A stretch of DNA of 64,000 nt from Sinorhizobium kostiense (GTDB lineage Bacteria; Pseudomonadota; Alphaproteobacteria; Rhizobiales; Rhizobiaceae). A program made the position numbers and the translations under genes. Positions 43,010 to 55,421 of the stretch are shown here, in pieces. The DNA is taken from positions 248,001-312,000 of the forward strand of contig NZ_JAGILA010000003.1 in the NCBI RefSeq assembly GCF_017874595.1, read 5' to 3'. The notes below the pieces were generated by a model. It worked only from the letters and a program-made list of their open reading frames with translations, had not been told where the DNA came from and did no database searches. Position 1 is the first letter of the stretch. Each line of letters starts with the position of its first letter.

Positions 43010-43378
43010 ATGTCAACAGCAGCACGTGACGCTTCGAATTCCAATATCTTCAAATCGATGAAGGACATCACCTTCGAGCAGACGATCTCGCATCAGTGTG
43101 GGGTCACCATGAACGATTCCGTCGAGGCGCGCGCCATCGCCGAGTTCATGGGCCAGAAGCCGGGCGTCATCGTCACCTACCAGCCGGCGATGATCCGCAT
43201 CGACGGCAACGGCAAGCTAATCTTCAAGATGGACGAGATCAGCGAGTTTCTCGGCCGCGAGATGACGGCGGAGATCTTCGAGGTGAACACGTCCACCCAC
43301 TACGGGCGGATGGTCCGCATCGACGACAATACGGTGATCCTGTTCGGCGATATGGACGAGGTCTTCGAGTACATCTGA
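43010..43378 (+). CDS. prmD: Monooxygenase coupling protein (PrmD/MimD)
   Basis: A protein of 122 residues of the MmoB/DmpM type: CGVTMNDSVEARAIAEFMGQ and VTYQPAMIRIDGNGKLIF. It is the small regulatory protein that docks on the hydroxylase and couples NADH use to substrate oxidation. It follows prmC by 17 bases. Confidence 0.92.
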   Translation: MSTAARDASNSNIFKSMKDITFEQTISHQCGVTMNDSVEARAIAEFMGQKPGVIVTYQPAMIRIDGNGKLIFKMDEISEFLGREMTAEIFEVNTSTHYGRMVRIDDNTVILFGDMDEVFEYI

Positions 43379-43394
43379 CCAGGACCGCGAGAAA

Positions 43395-43417
43395 ACGGTG
43401 CGCCGCCGGCGCACCGT
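43395..43417 (+). other. Intra-operon GC hairpin after prmD
   Basis: ACGGTGCGCC-GCC-GGCGCACCGT, a perfect 10-bp stem, is followed by TACGA with no T-run. As with the hairpin after prmA, it may stabilise the upstream message. Confidence 0.55.
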
Positions 43418-43447
43418 TACGATCACACATGAACTGAGGAGGAAGTC

Positions 43448-44470
43448 ATGTACAAAGCACCGGACGGCACAGAGATTTTCGTGGTCGATGGGCACACCCA
43501 CTTCTGGGACGGAAGCCCCGAAAACCAGCGCAATATTCATGGCAAGCAGTTCGTGGACTGCTTCTACGCTTACCACACGGCGCTGAGCCCCGCAGAACAG
43601 CTCTGGCCAAAGGAAAAATTCGAGAAATACACGGCCGACGACCTCTATCGCGACCTGTTCATCGAGGGTCCCGACGACGTCGCGATCGTGCAGTCCACCT
43701 ACCTCAAGGACTTCTACAAGAACGGCTTCAACACCATCGAGCGAAACGCCGAGATGGCCAAGCTCTACCCCGACCGCTTCATCGTAAATGGTTCCTTCGA
43801 TCCACGGGACGGGGAGAAGGCGCTGGAGTACATCCACTTCATGAAGGAGACGTACGACGTCAAGGGCGTGAAGATGTACACGGCCGAATGGAACGGCGCC
43901 TCCAGGGGATGGAAGCTCACCGACCCCCAAGCCTACAAGTGCTTCGAGCTGTGCGAGAAGCTCGGCATCAAAAACATCCATGTCCACAAGGGCCCGACGA
44001 TCATTCCGCTGAGCAAGGATGCCTTCGACGTCCACGACGTCGACTATGCGGCCACGGACTTCCAGAACCTCAACTGGATCATTGAGCATTGCGGGCTGCC
44101 GCGGCTCGACGATTTCTGTTGGATTGCGGTGCAGGAGACGAATGTTTATGGCGGGCTCGCGGTTGCGATGCCGTTCATTCATTCGAGGCCGCGCTACTTC
44201 GCCGAGGTGATGGCGGAACTTTTGTTCTGGCTTGGACCTGACAAGCTCCTCTTCGGCTCGGATTACGCCATCTGGAAGCCGCGCTGGCTGGTCGAGAAGT
44301 TCTGGGCCTTCGACCTGCCTGAGGATATTGCCCGCGAACGCGGCCTGGAACTGACGCCGGAGATCAAGGAAAAAATCCTCGGTCTGAACGCGGCGCGACT
44401 TTACGACATCGACGTCGCCTCCAGGAAGGCAGCGCTTGCCGCGTCGCCGTTCAGCGTGGCCGCGGAGTAG
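43448..44470 (+). CDS. Amidohydrolase-family protein of the monooxygenase operon
   Basis: A protein of 340 residues of the amidohydrolase_2 (TIM-barrel) group: HxH metal motif VDGHTHFWDG at about 13-22, NIHVHKGP, WIIEHCGLPRLDDF, and the terminal metal Asp in LLFGSDYAIW. Proteins of this kind accompany prm/mim operons, where they are reported as needed for activity or maturation though the reaction is unclear. The start has GAGGAGGAAGTC-ATG. Confidence 0.85.
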   Translation: MYKAPDGTEIFVVDGHTHFWDGSPENQRNIHGKQFVDCFYAYHTALSPAEQLWPKEKFEKYTADDLYRDLFIEGPDDVAIVQSTYLKDFYKNGFNTIERNAEMAKLYPDRFIVNGSFDPRDGEKALEYIHFMKETYDVKGVKMYTAEWNGASRGWKLTDPQAYKCFELCEKLGIKNIHVHKGPTIIPLSKDAFDVHDVDYAATDFQNLNWIIEHCGLPRLDDFCWIAVQETNVYGGLAVAMPFIHSRPRYFAEVMAELLFWLGPDKLLFGSDYAIWKPRWLVEKFWAFDLPEDIARERGLELTPEIKEKILGLNAARLYDIDVASRKAALAASPFSVAAE

Positions 44471-44475
44471 GGGCC

Positions 44476-45285
44476 ATGAGCACGGCCCTCTCTGCCAACA
44501 ACCGCCGAGGCGAGCTTTGGGCTCGCCTCACACGGGTCAATGATCCGGAGCTGGACGAGCCCGTGACCGATATGGGTTTCGTCGAGCGCGCCGAGGTGAT
44601 GCAGAACGGATCGGTGGAGGTGGATTTCCGGTTGCCCACCTACTGGTGCTCGCCGAGCTTCGCCTTTCTGATGCTTGACGGCATCCGGCAGGCGCTCGAC
44701 GGGCTCTCCTGGGCGCCTGCCTATACGATCCGGCTTCACGACCACATGTTCGCCGACGAGGTCAATCGCGGCATAGCGGCAGGCAAGCCGTTCAGCCTGA
44801 TTTTCGACGAGCTGTCGAGCGACCAGGACATCGATGCACTGCGCGAGACTTTCCGCGTGAAGGCGTTCAAGCGGCGGCAGGAGGCGGTTCTGCTCGCCCT
44901 TCGAAAACAGGGACTGACCGACAGCGAAATCCTCGGCATGGACCTGTCGTCCTTCGATGCCGCAACGGTTGGCGGCGACGAAGCGGAGGCCATGAAGTCG
45001 CGATACCGCGAGGCACTGATCGAGCGTTGGCCCGGGCGAAAAGGTTGCGAACCGGCGTTCGTCACCTGGGACAACCGGGAGATTCCCCCGGATGCCTTCG
45101 GCGCCTATCTCGCCGAACTCAGGGCAGTGCGCATCAACATGGAATTCAACGGCGCACTGTGCCGGGGGCTCAAGGCAACCCGCTACAAGGAAATGGACGT
45201 CGTCGACGGAGAACCGACCTTGGTGGATTTCATGCTCGACCGCGTCCCGCCGCGCAACTGTACCGGCAGGCACGTGCAGCGCTGA
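44476..45285 (+). CDS. MIP18/DUF59-family metal-sulfur assembly-type protein
   Basis: A protein of 269 residues. The N-terminal DUF59 domain is plain: VNDPELDEPVTDMGFVERAEV, and VDFRLPTYWCSPSFAFLMLDGI with the conserved cysteine. The C-terminal 150 residues are specific to propane-monooxygenase operons. DUF59 proteins assist Fe-S or iron centre assembly, so this may help load PrmB or the diiron site. It starts five bases after the amidohydrolase stop. Confidence 0.8.
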   Translation: MSTALSANNRRGELWARLTRVNDPELDEPVTDMGFVERAEVMQNGSVEVDFRLPTYWCSPSFAFLMLDGIRQALDGLSWAPAYTIRLHDHMFADEVNRGIAAGKPFSLIFDELSSDQDIDALRETFRVKAFKRRQEAVLLALRKQGLTDSEILGMDLSSFDAATVGGDEAEAMKSRYREALIERWPGRKGCEPAFVTWDNREIPPDAFGAYLAELRAVRINMEFNGALCRGLKATRYKEMDVVDGEPTLVDFMLDRVPPRNCTGRHVQR

Positions 45286-45348
45286 TACGACAACCTCGCC
45301 AGGCGAGACAATGATGGAGGAGCCGCCCTCGGGGCGGAAGGAGGAACT

Positions 45349-46977
45349 ATGCCCAAACTTTTGATCCACAATTCTGAGGCCCGGCGCGCACTTGCCCGCG
45401 GCGTTTATCAGCTGGCTGCAGCCGTCGAGCCCACACTCGGGCCGAAAGGCATGAATGCCATGATCGACCGGCCGATCGGCACACCGATGGTCACACGCGA
45501 CGGCGTCAGCATTGCATCCGAGATCGAACTGCACGACCGCTTCGAAAACATGGGCGCGCAGATTGTCCGCGAGGTGTCCATGCAGACGAACGAGATCGCT
45601 GGCGACGGCACCACAACGGCAATCGTCCTTGCCAACGCTCTCGTCCAGAAAGGGATCGAGGCGAACGAGCGTGGTGCAAAGTCCGTCGATCTCTGCAAGG
45701 GGATCGATCTTGCGGTCTCCAGTGTCATCGAGGCGCTGAAGGCGTCAGCCAAGCCGGCCGTGAACGGCAGTCTTGCCGCCGTTGCCAATATCGCCGCGAC
45801 GGACCCGAAGCTCGGCGCGCTTGTCGCCGAAGCCTATGAAAGGGTGGGTGTCGAGGGTGTCATTACCACCGATTTCAGCGTGACGACCGACACGACCCTC
45901 AATGTCGTCGAGGGTATGTCCTTCGACCGCGGCTATCTCTCCCATCACATGGTCACGGACCAGGAGAAGATGGAGGTCGTGCTTGAACGGCCGTTCATCC
46001 TGATGACGGATCTGAAGATCCGCGAACCACAAGCGCTCGACACGGTTCGCGCGCTCGCAGAGAAGGCTGGCCGGCCGCTTCTTATCATTGCCGAGGAAGT
46101 GTCGCCGGAAGTGGTCGTTACCCTGCTTGGACGGGAGGGCCCGGGAAAATACCTCGTTGTGCACCCCCCGGAATACGGCCATTGGCGCAAGGCAATGCTG
46201 GAGGACCTTGCAATCCTTTGCGGGGGTCGGGTCATTGCCCGTGACCTCGGCGGAAGGTTGGAGGACGTCACCGACGACGATCTCGGAACCGCCGAGCGCG
46301 TACGCACCAGCGCCACGCAAACATCGGTGATCGGCGGCGGCGGCGACGCGTCGAAGATCGCCGCACGGCGCGCGCAGGTGCAGCGGCAATATGAAGTGGC
46401 TCCGCCCAACATAGAGCAGGACAAATTGCGTGAGCGGCTGGCCAAACTGTCCGGCGGCACGGCGGTTCTCTATGCGGGCGGTGTCACGCCCGTCGAGCAG
46501 AAGCGGACGATACAACTTATCGAGGATTCGCTGCACGCGGTCAGGGCGGCTGTCGAGGATGGCGTCGTCGCAGGCGGCGGCACGGCACTCGCGCAGGTCG
46601 CGCCGGTTCTGGATGCCGTCTTTGCAAAGGCGTCAGGTGATGTCGCCGAGGGCGTCCGGCTGGTGAAATCAGTGCTGTCGCGACCGCTCTGGCGGATTGT
46701 CGAAAATGCCGGCGGCGACCCTGAAGCCGTCGTGGCCAGGGTCTCCGGCGTCAACGGCGGCTTCGGCTACAATGCTGCGCTCGGAGAATATCAGAACATG
46801 TACGAGGCCGGCATCATCGATCCGGTGCGGGTTACCTGCACGGCGCTGAAGAATGCAGCCTCGGTAGCCAAGCTCATTCTGACGACGGAAACGCTGGTCG
46901 GCGACCTTGCGGAGGATGAGGACCCGACAGCCGGACCGGCCCTCGGCGGCGGAGCGGAGAAACTCGGCCGTCCGTAG
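45349..46977 (+). CDS. GroEL-like chaperonin dedicated to the monooxygenase (MimG/PrmG type)
   Basis: A protein of 542 residues, class I chaperonin: PTLGPKGMNAMID, the ATP-site AGDGTTTAIVLANAL, VVAGGGTALAQVAP. It lacks the GGM-rich C-terminal tail of housekeeping GroEL and ends GGGAEKLGRP. No groES lies next to it. Mycobacterial MimG, a GroEL-like protein of the same operon type, is needed to fold the hydroxylase large subunit. A strong site (GGAAGGAGGAACT) precedes the ATG. Confidence 0.9.
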   Translation: MPKLLIHNSEARRALARGVYQLAAAVEPTLGPKGMNAMIDRPIGTPMVTRDGVSIASEIELHDRFENMGAQIVREVSMQTNEIAGDGTTTAIVLANALVQKGIEANERGAKSVDLCKGIDLAVSSVIEALKASAKPAVNGSLAAVANIAATDPKLGALVAEAYERVGVEGVITTDFSVTTDTTLNVVEGMSFDRGYLSHHMVTDQEKMEVVLERPFILMTDLKIREPQALDTVRALAEKAGRPLLIIAEEVSPEVVVTLLGREGPGKYLVVHPPEYGHWRKAMLEDLAILCGGRVIARDLGGRLEDVTDDDLGTAERVRTSATQTSVIGGGGDASKIAARRAQVQRQYEVAPPNIEQDKLRERLAKLSGGTAVLYAGGVTPVEQKRTIQLIEDSLHAVRAAVEDGVVAGGGTALAQVAPVLDAVFAKASGDVAEGVRLVKSVLSRPLWRIVENAGGDPEAVVARVSGVNGGFGYNAALGEYQNMYEAGIIDPVRVTCTALKNAASVAKLILTTETLVGDLAEDEDPTAGPALGGGAEKLGRP

Positions 46978-47017
46978 GCGCAATGGGCGCGTCCCGCTCA
47001 GGGGCGGCCCGGGATAA

Positions 47018-49273
<2,256 letters not shown>

Positions 49274-49344
49274 GGAGGGTTTCCCGCCTTATCACGCTTG
49301 CGCTTCCCGGCCACATGAGGTCTCGCGATTACGAATCGCAGCCT

Positions 49345-49370
49345 ACGGGTCCGGACTCCTCCGGACCCGT
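49345..49370 (+). terminator. Terminator hairpin after katG
   Basis: ACGGGTCCGG-ACTCCT-CCGGACCCGT followed by TGTTT: a perfect 10-bp stem 72 bases after the katG stop. It is between the convergent katG and the AcoR-type regulator gene and could stop transcription from both sides. Confidence 0.7.
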
Positions 49371-49417
49371 TGTTTCGACGACGACGCTCTGATCACGCGT
49401 GGGTCTCTTCACTGAAG

Positions 49418-51433
49418 TTAAGTGAAGCTGCGACGGATGCCGTACTGCTCGAGCTTACGGTAGAGGGTCGGCCGCGAAATTCCTAGCCTCTGGGCAACCC
49501 GGCTCAGATTGCCATGCTCGGCCTCGAGAGCGTCTCGGAGGAACTTCTCATCCGCATTCGCGATACGACAGTGCATTTCACTTCCGGATTCGCCCTCTGG
49601 CGAGGCGGTCCAGGCCGCAGCACGCTCCGTGATCTCCCTCGGCAGATCGGCCAAGCTGACTTGTTGGCCTCCCGCCAGGACATGAAGCCTTTCCACCAGG
49701 TTTTTCAACTCGCGCACGTTTCCTGGCCAAGAGTAGTCGAGAAGCCTGTCGAACGCCTCGGCAGCGAAATCAAGCGGCGGGGCGCCGGTCCGCTCGGCAA
49801 TGTTGCGGTTGAAATGATCGAGCAGGAGGGCGATGTCGCCATCCCGTTCGCGCAACGGCGGCACGTTGATAACAACGGTGCTTATCCGGTAGTACAGATC
49901 ACGCCGGAACCGCCCCGCTGCCACCTCTTGCTTCAGGTCGCGGTTCGTCGAGGCGATCAGATGTACATCGACCGGCCGGCCACGGTTGTCTCCGAGGCGA
50001 TAGACGACACGCTCTTCCAGAACGCGCAGCAGGAAAGGTTGAATATCCAGCGGCATCTCGCCGATCTCGTCGAGACAGAGAACCCCTCCGTTGGCCAATT
50101 CGAACGCCCCCGCCTTTCCCTCACGGCTTGCCCCCGTAAATGCACCGGCGACGTGGCCGAAAAGCTCGCTGCCGAACAACTCCCGCGTGATTGCCCCGCA
50201 GTTGAGGGCGATAAATGGCGAACTATCCGAGCGCCGGCTGACGAGATGAACCAGCCGGGCGAAAAGCTCTTTGCCGACGCCCGTTTCACCCTCGATCAGC
50301 AGTGAGGTGACTTCGCTCGATTGGGCGACCCTGCAAGCCACATCGATAGCGGCATGCATCGCTTCGCTTTGACCGACGATCAGCTTGGCCACTTCGGGCG
50401 TCGGGCATCGTGGGCGCCGGGGGGAAGGAATGGCTACTTGGCGGGCTTCGGCCGGAAACACGAGGGCCGCGCCCTGAAAATCACCGTCCACGGTGAGGGG
50501 GCTCACGTGGCAAGAGCGCAGCCGGTCGGGAAGCGCAGCAGCGAGTTCGGCAATTGTGCGAGGCCCCGCCGCAGGCAGCAACCGCCGGCCGCGCCCTGTC
50601 GAAAGCGGCTCGGGAAATTCCGCCAGCCTGTTGGCGGGAACGTTGTTGCAATAGACGGCCCGTCCAAGATGGTCGATGATTATCAGACCGTCGGTGCGTC
50701 TGTAGCAAGGTGCTTCGGCGATGAAGGCTTCAAGCAGGCGGGTGCGTTGGGTGTTCTGGTGGTCGGCCAGGGCCTTCTCGATCTCCCGCGCAGCGGCCGC
50801 GACCAGCACGGTGTTGTGCGGCCGGAAGATGTCCGGGTGCCCGGACAGGTCAACCACGCCGATGATCCGTCCGTCGAACGGGTCGCGGATCGGTGCGCCG
50901 GCGCAGGTCCACGACTTTATGCCGGCGCAGAAATGTTCCGCAGCATGCACGAAGACGGGTTCTCCGGCCCAAAGCGCGGTGCCGATTCCGTTGGTGCCGA
51001 CAACGTCCTCGGTCCACTTGCCGCCAATGGCGAGATGGATATCCATTCCATCGTGAATTGTGCGCTTGTCACCGATCGCGTCAATCAACACACCATTTTC
51101 GTCGGCCAACACGAGCATTGCTCCGGTGCCGTCGAGAAGGTTTCCGACGACCGCAAAGGAGCGGCGCGCCGCAGTCAACAACTCGCTGCTATTGCGGGTC
51201 AGGCATTCGAGGTCATCCTTGCTGTTGCTGAGGGGGGCTTCGTGTTGCTGAGCGTCGATGCCGCCAGAAATGCAACGCCCCCAGGAATCATGGATGATCC
51301 CGCGTACCGGACGCTCGCGACGGGCCTTTCCGGCTTCTCCGGACAATAGGTTTTCCCAGGCGGACATCGTCGCATATTCGTCGTAATCACCCGCCAGCAT
51401 TAGCGGTGCTCTGACCTTTCCTTCTGACGACAT
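49418..51433 (-). CDS. AcoR-type sigma-54-dependent activator
   Basis: A protein of 671 residues. The N-terminal region follows AcoR/MimR ([11 protein letters not shown]), with a GAF domain ([20 protein letters not shown], then [19 protein letters not shown]). The AAA+ domain has Walker [11 protein letters not shown], an intact GAFTGA loop, and Walker [11 protein letters not shown]. The C-terminal Fis HTH is [20 protein letters not shown]. It should open the -24/-12 promoters nearby; the monooxygenase and acetoacetate decarboxylase operons are the best candidates. Acetone or an alcohol is a plausible inducer. Confidence 0.9.
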   Translation of the reverse strand: MSSEGKVRAPLMLAGDYDEYATMSAWENLLSGEAGKARRERPVRGIIHDSWGRCISGGIDAQQHEAPLSNSKDDLECLTRNSSELLTAARRSFAVVGNLLDGTGAMLVLADENGVLIDAIGDKRTIHDGMDIHLAIGGKWTEDVVGTNGIGTALWAGEPVFVHAAEHFCAGIKSWTCAGAPIRDPFDGRIIGVVDLSGHPDIFRPHNTVLVAAAAREIEKALADHQNTQRTRLLEAFIAEAPCYRRTDGLIIIDHLGRAVYCNNVPANRLAEFPEPLSTGRGRRLLPAAGPRTIAELAAALPDRLRSCHVSPLTVDGDFQGAALVFPAEARQVAIPSPRRPRCPTPEVAKLIVGQSEAMHAAIDVACRVAQSSEVTSLLIEGETGVGKELFARLVHLVSRRSDSSPFIALNCGAITRELFGSELFGHVAGAFTGASREGKAGAFELANGGVLCLDEIGEMPLDIQPFLLRVLEERVVYRLGDNRGRPVDVHLIASTNRDLKQEVAAGRFRRDLYYRISTVVINVPPLRERDGDIALLLDHFNRNIAERTGAPPLDFAAEAFDRLLDYSWPGNVRELKNLVERLHVLAGGQQVSLADLPREITERAAAWTASPEGESGSEMHCRIANADEKFLRDALEAEHGNLSRVAQRLGISRPTLYRKLEQYGIRRSFT

Positions 51434-51540
51434 CCTGGTGCGCTTGGTCCTTTCTTCTGGGTCGGCTTATGTCTCTGCTTGAGATACTATATTTCGTGCG
51501 ATGATGACGAATAAAGGGGCCGGGCTGAGCTGCGCCATAG

Positions 51541-52023
51541 CTACGTGGTGATCCCAAGAGCCGAGCTGATTTCTTCTGCGAGTTTCTCTTCGGTGTATTT
51601 CGACTCAAGGGTCCTGCCGTCGAAATCCGAAAGCGCGTCAGTGAAGGTCTCGTCCAACGGGGAGATGAAGCCGTTCTCCTTCGTGGCGAGCACAAAGACC
51701 TCCACACCATTTTTCCGTCGGATTTCACCGAGATAGTGGATTTGGCGCCCGGTGTTCCTGTCCACCACAACCACCCGGCCATTCAAGCTGATCCGGATGT
51801 AGGGCAACGCCTCCGCGGAGGACGCTGATCCGGAACCTACGTGATGGATAATGAGGCCTTCAGCCTTTTGTGTTGGCGGATTTGCCGTCTTGTTGGCTGA
51901 ATAGGCGCCGCCGCTGATGTGATCGGCAATGCGCGTTATGACGGACCGGTTGCGCTCGATCAATTGCTTGATCTCAGCGTCCTCGCGTCGCGGGCCGTCG
52001 CGCCTCGAAATGATTTCGACCAT
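51541..52023 (-). CDS. Unknown protein (160 aa)
   Basis: A protein of 160 residues. The N-terminus is charged and helical (REDAEIKQLIERNRSVITRI) and the middle is beta-rich (LPYIRISLNGRVVVVDRNTG, then VEVFVLATKENGFISPLDE). No signal peptide or membrane segment. A strong site (GGGAGGAGG) precedes the ATG. No family is recognised. It lies between the activator gene and a decayed PLD-like gene, on the same strand as both. Confidence 0.6.
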   Translation of the reverse strand: MVEIISRRDGPRREDAEIKQLIERNRSVITRIADHISGGAYSANKTANPPTQKAEGLIIHHVGSGSASSAEALPYIRISLNGRVVVVDRNTGRQIHYLGEIRRKNGVEVFVLATKENGFISPLDETFTDALSDFDGRTLESKYTEEKLAEEISSALGITT

Positions 52024-52359
52024 CGAACCTCCTCCCAAGGATCTCGTTGGTCGGAGCGTCTGCCGAACACTCCTCAAGTCTGGCAGCTTAGCAAATTGCA
52101 CGGTTTATTGGTAGTAATGGGCTGCTACGCTCGGATGTTGGTGGATGATGGCTTGCCGACGGTTTCTGTGGGTTGCGGTCGGCGGGTGATTGCGCTCGCG
52201 AATGTTCGGCCTGACCATTGGGGGGAACGGAGATCGAGGATGCACGGGATCCACTTTGACGGCTTGGGTGAAGCCGAGCTGATCACGCGGCTGCAGCTTC
52301 TGCACCAGCAAAGACAAGCTGTGCCTCGTCGAGCTGCTGCGCACTGCGCTGGCCCGCCC

Positions 52360-52907
52360 TGCTAACCCCAAGTGGGTTGCAGGTCATTCTCCTCAGCCAC
52401 GGCACCATGCTGGAAAACCTCTTCAACAAGCATGCAGGCAGTGGATTCTGGTGGCATCAGCGTCTGGAGGGCGTGCCTCAGTTCAGGGTCAAGCCGCAGA
52501 CCGGCGCGGTCAACAAGGTCAAGGATCAGACCATGGCCATGTTGTAGGCCGGCCCGCTTCGGCGTTCCTTGCCAAGCCCCCGGCGGTAATATTGGCGGAA
52601 CCGACGAACAGCCTGCCCGAGCGCCGGCCGATCTGAAGCTCAACCTTTGGGTGAAACAACCCCTTCGCGACCGGAGGCGAAAACAGCTCGTAGTCACGGC
52701 CCAACTGCATCGGAAGTTCAGAGCCGTCGGACAGTAGAGCGACCCCATCCGTTCATCCGAGACGAGAAGGAGATTGCTGGCCCCGCTCGCCATCAGGTGG
52801 GGAAGCATGAGCTCTTCGAAGGCGCCAAACTCGATCGCGAAGGTCGTGGAGATCACAGTATGGAATGGGCGGGATCCTCGCCGCCCTATGCGCTCTAGGT
52901 ATTTCAC
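52360..52907 (-). pseudogene. Phospholipase D-like (HKD) protein, decayed
   Basis: The minus strand starts with a sensible N-terminus (HTVISTTFAIEFGAFEELMLPHL), then shifts frame to a stretch with a PLD/HKD-like half motif (FHPKVELQI, then FVGSANITAGGLARNAE). The frame is then broken again and ends early. Intact relatives are several hundred residues long with two such motifs. The downstream part to about 52105 may be further remnant. At least one frameshift and missing C-terminus make it a pseudogene. Confidence 0.65.
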
Positions 52908-52912
52908 GCGTT

Positions 52913-52948
52913 AGCTCCGAGGATGGCACGAGCTCCGAGGATGGCACG
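52913..52948. repeat. Tandem 18-bp direct repeat
   Basis: AGCTCCGAGGATGGCACG occurs twice head to tail (52913-52930, 52931-52948). Each unit holds TGGCACG, the -24 half of a sigma-54 promoter, but no TTGC at the right spacing. It is just upstream of the acetoacetate decarboxylase control region. Confidence 0.8.
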
Positions 52949-53112
52949 ACCCCGTGCAGTCGGTCCCTGATCGAAGATAACGGGGGCTCGCGACGGGTTT
53001 GTTGACCCGGGAATGACGGGATTCTTACAAAAAGGTCAAATCAGATGGGTCCACAGGCCAGCGGCCGTTGCGGAAATTCTAAAAAAATAATCCAGGCAAT
53101 ATATTTACCATT

Positions 53113-53127
53113 TGGCATGCCTCTTGC
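53113..53127 (+). promoter_or_regulatory. Sigma-54 promoter of acetoacetate decarboxylase
   Basis: TGGCAT-GCCTC-TTGC, with GG and GC 12 bases apart, is a good -24/-12 element 67 bases before the decarboxylase start codon. It resembles the two other sigma-54 promoters in the window, suggesting co-regulation. Confidence 0.8.
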
Positions 53128-53193
53128 TTGGCGCATGCAGATCTTAGCAGTGTGCATCCTCATTAAAGGATGCAGAGCCGCGAGGTAGTAGCC

Positions 53194-53946
53194 TTGAAGT
53201 CCAGAGATGTGCGTGCCCAAGCCTATTCGATGCCGCTGACAAGCCCCGCCTGCCCAAGGGGACCACATCGCTTCGTCGATCGCGAGTACCTTATCATTAC
53301 CTACCGGACGGACCCCGACCGGTTGCGCGGCGTGGTCCCTCAGCCTCTCGAATTCCATGATCCCTTAGTACAGTTTGAGTTTATTCGAATGCCCGACTCT
53401 GCGGGTTTCGGGAGCTACATTGAATCTGGCCAGGTCATTCCCGTTCGGTTTAACGACGTGACAGGCGGCTATTCGCACGCAATGTATTTGGACGACGGAC
53501 CGCCAATTCTTGGTGGCCGTGAGTTGTGGGGGTTCCCGAAGAAATACGCGCATCCTGCCGTCGAGGTCTATAGGGACACACTGGTGGGCACCCTCGACTA
53601 CGGCCCGGTCCGGATCGCAACAGGCACCATGGGCTTTAAACATTGGGCACTCGACCACACCGAGGTGCTGGCCTCGCTGTGCAAGCCGACGTTCCTGCTG
53701 AAGATTATCCCGCATGTCGATGGCAGTCTGCGCGTGTGCGAACTCGTAAGCCTTAAGATGGAGGACGTGATATTGAAGGGCGCATGGGGCGGTCCCGCAA
53801 GCCTGGACTTACGGCCACACGCGCTCGCGCCCGTTGCCGATCTACCGGTTCTGGAGGTCGTTTCAGCTGCCCATTTCATTGCGGATCTGACGCTCGACCT
53901 CGGCACAGTTGTTCACGACTACCTGGCGGAACCGCACACCGCGTGA
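53194..53946 (+). CDS. adc: Acetoacetate decarboxylase
   Basis: A 250-residue protein. The family signature [14 protein letters not shown] contains the Schiff-base lysine (the second-shell K-K pair of Adc); [18 protein letters not shown] and [16 protein letters not shown] are also typical. It converts acetoacetate to acetone and CO2. The TTG at 53194 (GAGGTAGTAGCC upstream) matches where homologues begin (M-K-x-x-D-V); an ATG 24 bases earlier at 53170 has a poor site. It has its own sigma-54 promoter and is followed 42 bases on by a patatin-like gene. Confidence 0.9.
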   Translation: MKSRDVRAQAYSMPLTSPACPRGPHRFVDREYLIITYRTDPDRLRGVVPQPLEFHDPLVQFEFIRMPDSAGFGSYIESGQVIPVRFNDVTGGYSHAMYLDDGPPILGGRELWGFPKKYAHPAVEVYRDTLVGTLDYGPVRIATGTMGFKHWALDHTEVLASLCKPTFLLKIIPHVDGSLRVCELVSLKMEDVILKGAWGGPASLDLRPHALAPVADLPVLEVVSAAHFIADLTLDLGTVVHDYLAEPHTA

Positions 53947-53988
53947 ACCGCGATCAAAGTGTCGACACGCGAGAGCCGAGGCAATCCC

Positions 53989-55074
53989 ATGTCCGACCAA
54001 GTGAAACTGAAAAAAAGCGTAGATCTGGCGCTTCAGGGTGGCGGGTCCCACGGTGCTTTGACCTGGGGAGTGCTGGATCGGCTGTTGGAAGATAATCGCA
54101 TCCGCATCTGCAGTATCAGCGGGACGAGCGCCGGCGCAATGAATGCGGTCGTGCTTGCGGACGGCCTGGAGAAAGGCGGGGCGGAAGGTGGACGCGAGGC
54201 GTTGGCAGGATTCTGGAAGGCAGTCAGCGACGCTGCGCGTTGGTCGCCGCTGCAGCGCACCCTTTGGGATCGCATGTCGAACAATTACAGTCTCGACCAC
54301 TCCGCGGCCTATATCTGGTTCGAACAGTTTACGCGGCTGTTCTCTCCCTATCAACTGAACCCGTTCGACATCAATCCTCTGCGCGACCTGATCGCCGGCA
54401 CAAACGATTTCGACGCCGTCAATCGGTGCTCCAGCCTGAAGGTGTTCGTCACGGCTACCAACGTGCGCACGGGCCGGGCCAAGGTGTTCACGCAACCCGA
54501 TCTCTCGGTCGACACCGTCATGGCGTCCGCCTGCCTGCCGTTCATGTTCAAGGCGGTCGAGATCGACGGCGAAGCCTATTGGGATGGTGGCTATATCGGC
54601 AATCCCGCTCTCTATCCGCTTGTCGACGATCGCGCCACCCGAGACATCGTGATCGTCCAGATCAACCCGCTTATCCGCGAGGAATTGCCGACGACCGGCC
54701 GGGCAATCATCAACCGGCTGAACGAAGTGACCTTCAATGCAGCGCTCCTGAACGAGTTGCGTTCCATCCACCTCCTGCACGAGTTGATCGAGGCGGAAGG
54801 GCTGGAGTCCGAGCGATATCGGGACAGCTACGTTCATCTGATCCATGCCCACGAGGAGGTCCAGGACCTTAGCGCCTCAAGCAAATTCGCGCCCGAATGG
54901 AGCTATCTCCTCTATCTCAAGGAGCGCGGACGGACCTGGGCCGAAAGCTTTATCGACCAGCATTTCGATGACCTTGGCGTCCGCTCGACGCTCGATCTCG
55001 GTCAGCTGTTCAGCGACAGTTTCAGGTTGCCCCAGATCGACGACGCGCCATCCAACAGCCCCGCGACGGAGTGA
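53989..55074 (+). CDS. Patatin-like phospholipase family protein
   Basis: A protein of 361 residues. The patatin motifs are complete: oxyanion hole LQGGGSHGALTWG (about 13-25), nucleophile elbow GTSAGAMNA and the Asp-Gly dyad in YWDGGYIGNPAL. The C-terminal half is helical. It probably hydrolyses an acyl ester, lipid or polyhydroxyalkanoate-related substrate. In several proteobacteria such a gene follows acetoacetate decarboxylase and is linked to ketone-body or PHB metabolism. It is likely in the adc transcript. Confidence 0.88.
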   Translation: MSDQVKLKKSVDLALQGGGSHGALTWGVLDRLLEDNRIRICSISGTSAGAMNAVVLADGLEKGGAEGGREALAGFWKAVSDAARWSPLQRTLWDRMSNNYSLDHSAAYIWFEQFTRLFSPYQLNPFDINPLRDLIAGTNDFDAVNRCSSLKVFVTATNVRTGRAKVFTQPDLSVDTVMASACLPFMFKAVEIDGEAYWDGGYIGNPALYPLVDDRATRDIVIVQINPLIREELPTTGRAIINRLNEVTFNAALLNELRSIHLLHELIEAEGLESERYRDSYVHLIHAHEEVQDLSASSKFAPEWSYLLYLKERGRTWAESFIDQHFDDLGVRSTLDLGQLFSDSFRLPQIDDAPSNSPATE

Positions 55075-55217
55075 CCGATGATCGGAATCCTGATCATTTT
55101 CACGGCCCTTGGTGCACCCCTCTCGCTATCGAGGTGTTAGCCTTCTCATCCTAGCACGGGGACCGGCCATTCTTTCCGTAGGCGCGATTTGAGAGAGGTG
55201 TTGTCTAGGGCATAGAC

Positions 55218-55313
55218 TCATAACCACCTGATCCAGATGCGTGTCGCAGCCAGCTTGATTGCAGCGAGAAAGTTGCGTGGGTCTTTGTCGTATCCGGCAC
55301 GCGTCAGTGGTGA
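55218..55313 (-). pseudogene. IS5-family transposase 3' fragment
   Basis: The minus strand encodes TRAGYDKDPRNFLAAIKLAA followed by TRIWIRWL and a stop, the usual C-terminus of IS5/IS1031-type transposases. No upstream part remains. It marks past insertion at the junction between the patatin gene and the D-lactate dehydrogenase gene. Confidence 0.65.
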
Positions 55314-55421
55314 CATGTTACCACCACAAAGCAGCGCCCAGGTCTTATTGTCCCGAGCGCACTAAACGGCGAAGCAAGGCTTCGAGGCCGTTGGCGACGA
55401 ATTGACATCATCGGAGAAAAA

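Noticed and set aside
43395-43417. A transcription terminator between prmD and the amidohydrolase gene
   Set aside because: The stem is strong but there is no T-run, and the following genes have no separate promoter that I can see; an internal stabilising hairpin is more likely.
49274-49344. A possible tRNA after katG
   Set aside because: The segment cannot be folded into a cloverleaf with an acceptor stem and T-loop sequence; only the terminator hairpin is convincing.
52931-52960. Another sigma-54 promoter in the tandem 18-bp repeat
   Set aside because: The -24 half TGGCACG is present, but no TTGC follows at the required 12-base spacing.
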